In this document: positions 1-5,223 of the stretch, piece by piece
How the letters are laid out: each line of letters begins with the position of its first letter
Position numbering within the stretch: position 1 is the first letter of the stretch
Origin: Faecalimonas sp.
GTDB taxonomy: Bacteria; Bacillota_A; Clostridia; Lachnospirales; Lachnospiraceae
Direction of reading: 5' to 3'
Assembly: GCA_026169575.1 (NCBI GenBank)
Contig: JAPFCT010000069.1
Coordinates: forward strand, 1-6,543
DNA length: 6,543 bases
Notes under the pieces: model-generated
The model's database searches: none
What the model was told of the DNA's origin: nothing
What the model saw: only the letters and a program-made list of their open reading frames with translations
Program-made: the position numbers and the translations under genes

Positions 1-1
1 A

Positions 2-367
2 GATGGAAGGCTGGAGACAGACAAATGTCTGGATTCCTTTTTGCAGGCAGAAGCGTTTTTCGGGAAAAGCTTTGCGGCATTTGTCTGCGAATCCTGGCTG
101 ATCTCCCCGAAACTAAGAGGACTGTTGGAAAAAGATTCCAACTTGATAAAATTCATGGATCTGTTTGAAAATTATGGGGTGATATATCCATTCCGTCAGG
201 CAGAACAAAGAGTGTTCGGAGAAATCAGCGACCAGAAAGAAACTTACCCGGAGCGTACTTCACTTCAGAGAGCACTGAAAAAATACGTTCTGGATGGAAA
301 TGAGCCGGGGATGGGACAAGGTGTCAGGCTGCGTGGCGGGCGGATATCTGCGGCAGAGCAGAATTAA
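2..367 (+). CDS. Acyltransferase, GNAT_C-type C-terminal domain (5'-truncated)
   Basis: The frame is open from base 2 and ends at TAA 365-367, giving 121 residues; the start of the gene lies outside the window. The visible part contains F-x-C-E-S-W-L-I-S-P-x-L (around residues 31-42), S-N-L-I-K-F (53-58), R-V-F-G near the middle, and T-S-L-Q-R-A-L-K-K-Y followed by L-D-G-N and a Gly-rich end. From memory this matches the C-terminal half of clostridial 'acyltransferase domain-containing' proteins of roughly 300 residues, which pair an N-terminal NAT_N domain with a C-terminal GNAT_C domain. The substrate of that family is not known to me, so only a putative acyl transfer role can be stated. 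The 3' end converges on sleC with 6 bases between the stop codons. A TTG at 41 is open in frame, but it is internal to the gene and not a real start. Confidence 0.72.
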   Translation, partial: DGRLETDKCLDSFLQAEAFFGKSFAAFVCESWLISPKLRGLLEKDSNLIKFMDLFENYGVIYPFRQAEQRVFGEISDQKETYPERTSLQRALKKYVLDGNEPGMGQGVRLRGGRISAAEQN

Positions 368-373
368 TGCAGA

Positions 374-1636
374 TTATACAAGTTCTGCGATCCGGGAAAC
401 ACCGACATAGATCTCGGAGATTTTGTACCAGGTGCGGTAATCCACGGTCCCGGTTTCTGGCAGCCCAAAAACAGACTGGAATTTCCGTACTGCCGCGGAA
501 GTGGCAGGTCCATAGATTCCGTCAGCTGTGATTTTTGGGATTGCAGGATAGGCGCCGGCAATGACATTTAACTCTTCCTGCATCTGACGTACCTTATCGC
601 CGGATGCACCATTTTCAAGAAGATATCCCGGCCATGAAGAAGGGATGCCGGAAATCTCCTGGGCAGTGTTGATATACATGTTGTCACCGTAATAGTAGCG
701 GAGTATCTCGATGGGGGAGTAACCCTGATCACCGAGAGATTTTGAACCCCACTGAGTCATCCAGTTTGGACAGCTCACCTGCCGTCCGTCACAATACTGT
801 GTCAGGATTGGCTGTCGTACGTTGGGTCTTGAAAGATAATCAGCAAAGAGTTCATCTACGATAACGGAAATCGTATCATAGATATTTCGCTCTGGAATCC
901 ACTTATGGTCAAATGCGGTGGAAGATGTGATCGTAAAATTATAGCCTTTGTTGCGGTACCATTCGGTGTATACACGATTCAAGGTAAACGACATGATCGC
1001 CAGTACATTTGCCCGGATTGTATCTTCCGGCCACGTCGCATAAATTTCACTGGAAGCGACATTTTTGATATAATCTTTGTATTTGACATAGTAATTTTCG
1101 GCGGTGGAGTCGCGAGGGGAACCGTCATGTACGACGATAAATTCCGGGACAACAACACGGCTCAGAACAATCTCGCCGGTTTCGTTTGTCGGTTTGATCT
1201 CGTCTTCGGCGATTTTAGGAGGATAAGTTCCATAAAGTGTGTGGGCAGGGATCACAAATGTTTCCTGCTGCGGAGTGTCGGTGACCGGGCGCATGGTAAT
1301 ATTTTGGATTGCCGTTACATCTGGCAGAATTTCAGTGCCGGCAATATTTACAGGTTCAAATCCGGGCGCGGTAACAGAGAGCGTGTACTCGGAGTAAGGC
1401 TGTGACTCAATCGTTGGATTTAAACTGTATTCCAGCGGCGGAGCAGAAAGTTCCAGTGTTTCTGTCTGCCCGGATGAGTCTGTGATGACCTGCTCTAACG
1501 TCTGTTCAGGGACACCGGTATAAGAGATAGAGATGGAGGCATCAGCGATGGGAAAAGAAGTGATTTCAGACGTGATCTGAATTTTCAGTTTTCCTTTGTC
1601 CGGAGCATCTGCCTGCATAGCATGCATTGGTTTCAT
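374..1636 (-). CDS. sleC: SleC-like spore cortex-lytic enzyme (pro-form)
   Basis: The 420-residue product matches the length of clostridial SleC (about 420-440). SleC is deposited in the spore, activated by Csp proteases at germination, and cleaves cortex peptidoglycan. Residues 15-120 look like a transthyretin/carboxypeptidase-regulatory-like beta domain and 121-160 like a pro-region linker. Residues 161-330 form a SpoIID-like catalytic domain, beginning at VVVPEFIVVHDG. Within it, YIKNVASSEIYATWPED (189-205) aligns with the SpoIID A-A-E-M-P region, so E197 is the likely catalytic Glu. Residues 345-405 form a PG_binding_1 repeat with G-D-x-V-R-x-M-Q and D-G-I-Y-G-P-A-T. No signal peptide is visible, as expected for a mother-cell protein. 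The frame stays open 162 codons upstream, but that part lies antisense to the neighbouring gene. The chosen ATG has a GAGGT ribosome site 6 bases before it and a SigK-like promoter. No csp genes are in the window. Confidence 0.88.
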   Translation of the reverse strand: MKPMHAMQADAPDKGKLKIQITSEITSFPIADASISISYTGVPEQTLEQVITDSSGQTETLELSAPPLEYSLNPTIESQPYSEYTLSVTAPGFEPVNIAGTEILPDVTAIQNITMRPVTDTPQQETFVIPAHTLYGTYPPKIAEDEIKPTNETGEIVLSRVVVPEFIVVHDGSPRDSTAENYYVKYKDYIKNVASSEIYATWPEDTIRANVLAIMSFTLNRVYTEWYRNKGYNFTITSSTAFDHKWIPERNIYDTISVIVDELFADYLSRPNVRQPILTQYCDGRQVSCPNWMTQWGSKSLGDQGYSPIEILRYYYGDNMYINTAQEISGIPSSWPGYLLENGASGDKVRQMQEELNVIAGAYPAIPKITADGIYGPATSAAVRKFQSVFGLPETGTVDYRTWYKISEIYVGVSRIAELV

Positions 1637-1642
1637 AATACG

Positions 1643-1647
1643 ACCTC
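1643..1647 (-). promoter_or_regulatory. Ribosome binding site of sleC
   Basis: On the minus strand, GAGGT ends 6 bases before the ATG at 1636. It decides the start, because the frame remains open far upstream and two further in-frame ATGs follow at codons 4 and 7. Confidence 0.7.
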
Positions 1648-1666
1648 GTGTGCTTAGGATTACTGT

Positions 1667-1693
1667 TACTATATGCAGAAACAGGTATGGAGT
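1667..1693 (-). promoter_or_regulatory. Candidate SigK (mother-cell) promoter of sleC
   Basis: Read on the minus strand, CATATAGTA (1675 down to 1667) matches the SigK -10 consensus CATANNNTA exactly. An AC dinucleotide (1693-1692), 16 bases upstream, matches the SigK -35 core. Transcription would start near 1659, about 20 bases ahead of the ATG, leaving room for the ribosome site. SigK and SigE -10 elements are similar, so SigE use is also possible. Late mother-cell expression fits a cortex-lytic enzyme. The -35 core is only two bases, so its match alone carries little weight; the -10, the spacing and the gene identity together make the call. Confidence 0.6.
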
Positions 1694-1714
1694 GCATTGG
1701 GACAGCGGATGGAA

Positions 1715-1720
1715 AAGGAG
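1715..1720 (+). promoter_or_regulatory. Ribosome binding site of the transglutaminase-like gene
   Basis: AAGGAG lies 8 bases before the ATG at 1729. It selects this start over the in-frame upstream candidates back to 1648, which lack such a site and would add a stretch with no sensible signal or domain. Confidence 0.75.
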
Positions 1721-1728
1721 AGTGTGAG

Positions 1729-2949
1729 ATGAGCAGAAAACGCAGGAGGATGCGCAGGAAAAGGGTAGGAAGATGGCCATTGATTCTGCTTTTGGTTGCG
1801 GTAAGTATTCTGATAGCAGGAAGTCTTCTGCTTTTAGAAAATAAAAGGGATCAGAGGAAAAAGGCTGATATGCAGGAACAAGCGGATTTCGGGGAATCCG
1901 GGGAGAGGGAAACTCAGAAGAGAACGCTGTCAGAGTTTTATTTTCAGCAGCTTTCTGAGGAGGAACAAAAGATCTACAAAAGTCTTTTAAATTGTGTTTC
2001 TTCCCACTGTGAGTCGATAGAAGTAAAAGGCGTGGAACCGGAAACAGTTGGAAGCGTGTATCAGTTTCTTCTGAATGATCATCCGGAGCTGTTCTGGTGT
2101 TCGGGAACTCTTCAGATGACAAGTTATCCGCTTCTTGGAAAGATTAAGGTAATTCCTGCGTATCTGTATGACAGTGAGGAGAGCCGGCGCAGGCAGGAAG
2201 CAATTCAGAAAGAGGCAGATTTATGGCTTGCCGGTCTGCCGGAGAATGGATCAGAATATGACAAACTGAAGTATATTTACGAACAGATCGTGCAGCGTAC
2301 AGAGTACCAGGAAGGCGGGAAAGATGATCAGAATATCTGCAGTGTTCTGCTGGATGGGAAGTCGGTCTGCGCAGGGTATGCACGGACCATGCAGTATCTG
2401 GCAGAGCGGGCAGGAATTTTTGCCAGTTATGTGACGGGAACTGCGAAAGATCCGGGCAGCGGAAAGGTGCAGGATCACGCGTGGAATCTTGTAAAGTGTG
2501 ACGGAGCCTACTCCTTTGTCGATCCAACCTGGGGAGACCCGGTCTGGAGTGGAGAGGGGGAGCGGATGGAGCATATAGTCTATGACTATCTCTGTTGTCC
2601 CCAGGAGGAACTGTTTCTGACACATACACCAGACAGTGGAATCGTACTGCCGGTATGTGATGCCTATGATCAGGAATATTATCGGAAGAACGGGAAGTTT
2701 TATGAAAGTTATGACGAAGAGCAGATCTGGGAGGTGCTTCGGGAAGATGTTGAGCAGCAGGAGACGAAGTCTGTTCTGAAATTTGGGACAGCAGAAGCGT
2801 TTTTGCAGGCGGAGAGACGGATCCAGGAAGTGATCCTGCCGGAGGTGGTGCAGTATCTTGGGACGCTGTACGGGCTTTCGGAAGTGCAGTATTCTTATCA
2901 GGAAGAGGAGCAGCTTAGAAAGATCACGTTGTACTGGAGATATGAGTAG
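1729..2949 (+). CDS. Membrane-anchored transglutaminase-like (cysteine peptidase-fold) protein
   Basis: This 406-residue protein has a very basic N-terminus (R/K-rich residues 3-15) and then one hydrophobic segment (about 16-36), which predicts a cytoplasmic N-end with the rest outside the membrane. The transglutaminase-like core (PF01841 type) shows all three catalytic positions: C214 in KSVCAGYA, H250 in QDHAWN and D265 in FVDPTWGDP. Ahead of it, FLLNDHPELFW (113-123) is a segment I associate with Lachnospiraceae members of this group. The family includes peptidases, transglutaminases and amidases, so the reaction and substrate cannot be told from sequence. After the core come about 120 residues without a recognised domain. 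The gene diverges from sleC over 92 bases. A link to spore or envelope remodelling is suggested only by position. I found no convincing + strand promoter in the gap. Confidence 0.85.
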   Translation: MSRKRRRMRRKRVGRWPLILLLVAVSILIAGSLLLLENKRDQRKKADMQEQADFGESGERETQKRTLSEFYFQQLSEEEQKIYKSLLNCVSSHCESIEVKGVEPETVGSVYQFLLNDHPELFWCSGTLQMTSYPLLGKIKVIPAYLYDSEESRRRQEAIQKEADLWLAGLPENGSEYDKLKYIYEQIVQRTEYQEGGKDDQNICSVLLDGKSVCAGYARTMQYLAERAGIFASYVTGTAKDPGSGKVQDHAWNLVKCDGAYSFVDPTWGDPVWSGEGERMEHIVYDYLCCPQEELFLTHTPDSGIVLPVCDAYDQEYYRKNGKFYESYDEEQIWEVLREDVEQQETKSVLKFGTAEAFLQAERRIQEVILPEVVQYLGTLYGLSEVQYSYQEEEQLRKITLYWRYE

Positions 2950-3050
2950 AGGAGAAAAAGCAGCTGTATTTGGGACAGAGTGAAAGTGGAAGGATGCAAA
3001 AACAGATCTGCGAAGGGCAGGGGAAAATATTATCATATATTTGCAGAAAG

Positions 3051-3056
3051 AAGGAG
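3051..3056 (+). promoter_or_regulatory. Ribosome binding site of the 93-residue protein gene
   Basis: AAGGAG lies 6 bases before ATG 3063. This favours the 93-residue product over longer in-frame versions starting at TTG 2970 or ATG 2994, which have poor ribosome sites. Confidence 0.7.
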
Positions 3057-3062
3057 AACAGT

Positions 3063-3344
3063 ATGATCGATTTATATGGGATCGTAAGTATTCCGTTTTT
3101 AAAAAAGTCAGCATTTAGCGGCAGTTTCCGGCAGATGCGATACCGCCTGGAAAAGGCAGCGTCCGATGAAGGGGAGAAACTTCGGGCAACCTGCTGGTGG
3201 AGGGATGTCTGCTGGGAGAAAGTTTTGGAGGAAGAGAAGCATTGTGCACAGTTTTCTTTTGATAAGGAAGGACTTGCGGAGGCGGTTGCCTGGATGAATC
3301 AGAAATATGAAGAAGAGAAGCAGGACGAAGAACAGGAAAACTAA
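3063..3344 (+). CDS. Small conserved protein of unknown function (93 residues)
   Basis: This is a short soluble protein with no membrane segment or signal peptide. It carries FSGSFRQMRYRLEK (residues 18-31), then a central Trp/Cys-rich stretch around C44, W45, W46, C50 and W51, then FSFDKEGLAEAVAWMNQKYEE (64-84) and a strongly acidic tail. The pattern G-S-x-x-x-M-R-Y-R, central W, then F-x-x-E-G-L-x-x-A-x-x-W-x-N resembles a small Lachnospiraceae family that databases sometimes label 'GNAT acetyltransferase'. At 93 residues it is too short to be a full GNAT enzyme, and I would not accept that label. It sits 113 bases after the transglutaminase-like gene and only 21 bases before the response regulator, so it probably shares a transcript with the two-component pair. 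Its role is unknown. Confidence 0.75.
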   Translation: MIDLYGIVSIPFLKKSAFSGSFRQMRYRLEKAASDEGEKLRATCWWRDVCWEKVLEEEKHCAQFSFDKEGLAEAVAWMNQKYEEEKQDEEQEN

Positions 3345-3365
3345 CAGAGAAAGGAGCAGCAGCCG

Positions 3366-4037
3366 ATGTATAAAATATTGATCGTGGAAGATGATGAGAC
3401 GATTGCGAGACTGTTAGCGGAACATTTGGAGAAGTGGGGATATCAGGTCTGCTGTGCGGATGATTTTAAGCAGGTGACGAAATGCTTTGAAACATACGCG
3501 CCGCATCTCGTGATCATGGATATCGGGCTTCCTTTTTACAATGGATTTTACTGGTGTACAGAAATCAGGAAGACATCAAGTGTGCCGATTTTGTTTTTAT
3601 CATCGATGTCGGACAATATGAATATTGTTATGGCAATCCAGATGGGCGGAGATGATTTTGTGGAGAAGCCGTTTGACCTGAATGTGATCACAGCGAAAAT
3701 ACAGGCGCTTCTGAGGCGTGCCTATGCCTTTCAGGGAAGTGTCAATGTCATGGAGTATAAAGGTGTTTTGCTGAATCTTGGAGATGCAAGTGTGACGTTT
3801 CAGGATCGGAGGCTGGAGCTGACAAAAAATGATTACAAAATTCTTCAGATCTTGATGGAGCGTGCAGGGACGATCGTGGAGCGGGAAGCGATCATGAAAC
3901 GGCTCTGGGAGAGTGATGAATTTATTGATGACAATACACTGACAGTGAATATGACACGGCTCCGCAAAAAGCTGGAGGACCTCGGCGTTCGGGACTTTAT
4001 CAGGACAAAGAAAGGAATTGGGTATATGATCGAATGA
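3366..4037 (+). CDS. OmpR/PhoB-family response regulator, BceR-like
   Basis: This 223-residue cytoplasmic transcription factor has a receiver domain (1-115) with acidic pocket E8/D9, phospho-acceptor D52 in LVIMDIGLP, switch Ser in FLSS (79-80) and K101 in VEKPFD. A winged-helix Trans_reg_C DNA-binding domain follows (about 125-223), with LTKNDYKILQIL, the NTLTVNMTRLRKKLE recognition region and a GIGYMIE end. The phrases NGFYWCTEIRK, PILFLSS and GGDDFVEKPF resemble BceR-type regulators of antimicrobial-peptide resistance. AAGGAG ends 9 bases before the ATG. Its last four bases overlap the start of the kinase gene (ATGA), so translation is coupled and the two are cognate. No BceAB transporter genes are next to it here, and the target promoter is unknown. 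Confidence 0.94.
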   Translation: MYKILIVEDDETIARLLAEHLEKWGYQVCCADDFKQVTKCFETYAPHLVIMDIGLPFYNGFYWCTEIRKTSSVPILFLSSMSDNMNIVMAIQMGGDDFVEKPFDLNVITAKIQALLRRAYAFQGSVNVMEYKGVLLNLGDASVTFQDRRLELTKNDYKILQILMERAGTIVEREAIMKRLWESDEFIDDNTLTVNMTRLRKKLEDLGVRDFIRTKKGIGYMIE

Positions 4038-5020
4038 TTAGATTATTAGGTGCATATCTGAAAAAATGTAGAAAAGTGATCGGGATGTTTCTTACTGTGG
4101 CGATGATTTTTATGATTGTATTTTTCTTGTCGTCGGTTCCGGTGGAAACGGTGCAGTATGCAACATTTCTGGCTGTGGTTTTTCTGCTTTTTATCGGAAT
4201 ATTTGATTTTGCGGGGTTTGTGCGCCGAAAGAAAAGGCTGGATGAGATTTCCGCGCAGAAACAGCTGGAATTTGATCGCCTTCCAAAGTCGGATGACCCG
4301 ATTGAGGAGCAGTATCAGGAACTTTTACTTGATATGGAAGGGCGAATGCGGGAACTGGAATCCGAGGCATCCATCAGTTATCAGGAGATGGTTGATTATT
4401 ACACGCTCTGGGCGCACCAGATCAAGACACCGATCGCGGCGATGAAACTTTTGAATCAGTCAGAGCAGATGGACCGGAGGGCGATGGAGGCGGAACTTTT
4501 TAAGACAGAGCAGTATGTCGAAATGGTGCTGTCCTATCTGCGCGTGGGCAATCTGAATTCAGATCTTGTCCTAAGGCACTGTCCTTTAGATGAGATCGCG
4601 AGAAAGGCGATCAGAAAATATTCCTCGCTGTTTATTCTGAAGAAGATTGAACTGGAATTTTGTCCGTCCGGGATGGAAGTGCTGACAGATGAGCGGTGGG
4701 CAGTATTTATTGTGGAACAGATTTTATCAAATGCATTAAAATATACAAAGGAAGGAAAAATCCGGGTTGCGGTCACGGGCGACACGATTGTTATAAAGGA
4801 TACCGGGATCGGAATAAGCAGTGAGGATCTTCCGAGAGTGATGGAGAGAGGATTTACCGGATACAATGGGAGATGGGACAGAAAGTCTACCGGGATCGGT
4901 CTGTATCTTTGCAGAACGATCATGCAGAAGCTGGGGCATCTGATTGAAATTGAGTCTGAAGTGGGGGAAGGGACCACGGTGACACTGGATTTTGGGCGTG
5001 ATATTCAGATTACAGAGTAG
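4034..5020 (+). CDS. Intramembrane-sensing histidine kinase, BceS-like
   Basis: The 328-residue membrane kinase is close in length to BceS (about 334). Two membrane segments (about 14-34 and 41-64) are separated by a very short outer loop (SVPVETVQ), so there is no extracellular sensor domain. That is the hallmark of intramembrane-sensing kinases, which usually read a partner transporter. The H-box is YTLWAHQIKTPIAAMKLL with H128 as phospho-acceptor. The ATPase domain has the N-box around N233 (QILSNALKYT), the G1 box D256-T-G-I-G and the G2 box STGIGLYLC (285-293). It phosphorylates the preceding regulator, with which it overlaps by four bases. A coupled BceAB-type ABC transporter would be expected nearby, but the next gene is a purine permease with its own promoter. 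No clear terminator follows the stop codon. Confidence 0.93.
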   Translation: MIRLLGAYLKKCRKVIGMFLTVAMIFMIVFFLSSVPVETVQYATFLAVVFLLFIGIFDFAGFVRRKKRLDEISAQKQLEFDRLPKSDDPIEEQYQELLLDMEGRMRELESEASISYQEMVDYYTLWAHQIKTPIAAMKLLNQSEQMDRRAMEAELFKTEQYVEMVLSYLRVGNLNSDLVLRHCPLDEIARKAIRKYSSLFILKKIELEFCPSGMEVLTDERWAVFIVEQILSNALKYTKEGKIRVAVTGDTIVIKDTGIGISSEDLPRVMERGFTGYNGRWDRKSTGIGLYLCRTIMQKLGHLIEIESEVGEGTTVTLDFGRDIQITE

Positions 5021-5071
5021 GAGATCTGGATTGCTTATGAATAGTTATTAGAATATGTGATAGGTAAAAGA

Positions 5072-5100
5072 TTTACTTTCTTCCTGAAGTTTGCTACACT
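5072..5100 (+). promoter_or_regulatory. SigA-type promoter of the purine permease gene
   Basis: TTTACT (5072-5077) and TACACT (5095-5100) are separated by 17 bases, and TG at 5092-5093 supplies an extended -10. Each hexamer matches four of six consensus positions. The start site would be near 5107. The -35 overlaps the right arm of a small inverted repeat, GTAAA-AGA-TTTAC (5064-5076), which could be an operator or chance in AT-rich DNA. Confidence 0.55.
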
Positions 5101-5106
5101 TATGTA

Positions 5107-5223
5107 CAGTCTTGTCATGGCGGATCTGAGAAGATATCTGCATATGAGAGGAAACGTACAGAAGAAAAGACGGGAGAATTTTTCAGAGCAGTCTTTAAAG
5201 TACATTTAAGGAGGAAATGAGAG
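5107..5223 (+). other. Permease mRNA leader, about 117 bases, with a hairpin
   Basis: If the promoter at 5072-5100 is real, this leader precedes the permease. A hairpin can form between CAT-GCGGAT (5116-5125) and ATCTGC-ATG (5136-5146), with a 10-base loop and a small internal bulge. AAAGAC (5166-5171) can pair with GTCTTT (5191-5196), or its AAGAC part with GTCTT at 5109-5113, so two exclusive folds are conceivable. The AAGGAGG ribosome site (5208-5214) is 9 bases before the ATG at 5224. I do not see the conserved purine-riboswitch core, although permeases of this type often carry one. Confidence 0.3.

Noticed and set aside
905..1405. Plus-strand open frame of 166 codons inside sleC
   Set aside because: It is antisense to the conserved SleC domains, and its Arg/Cys/Ile-rich content looks like a shadow frame.
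1637..2122. N-terminal extension of sleC by 162 codons in the same minus-strand frame
   Set aside because: It lies antisense to the well-supported transglutaminase-like gene, is Ser/Pro/Leu-rich shadow sequence, and a good ribosome site and promoter support ATG 1636.
2791..2804. 14-base repeat GCAGAAGCGTTTTT shared with 47-60
   Set aside because: Both copies encode Ala-Glu-Ala-Phe in the reading frame with the same preferred codons; no flanking similarity suggests a mobile or regulatory repeat.
2968..2978. ATTTGGGACAG repeated from 2781-2791
   Set aside because: An 11-base repeat is expected by chance several times in 6.5 kb, and there is no extended similarity.
3025..3042. AT-rich hairpin AAATAT-TATCAT-ATATTT as terminator or promoter before the 93-residue protein gene
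   Set aside because: The stem is weak with no following T-tract, and no acceptable -35 box sits at the right distance from the TATTAT/TATCAT candidates.
4534..4977. Minus-strand open frame of 147 codons inside the histidine kinase gene
   Set aside because: It is fully antisense to a strongly supported kinase domain and has no recognisable motif.
5099..5210. Long-range stem between CTTATGTAC (5099-5107) and GTACATTTAAG (5200-5210) as a closing helix
   Set aside because: The left arm overlaps the -10 box and lies upstream of the predicted start, so it would not be in the RNA if the promoter is correct; it also needs a two-base bulge.
5021..5223. Guanine/adenine riboswitch ahead of the purine permease
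   Set aside because: I looked for the conserved junction and loop elements of the purine aptamer (for example the UUUCUACC-type core) and could not find them.
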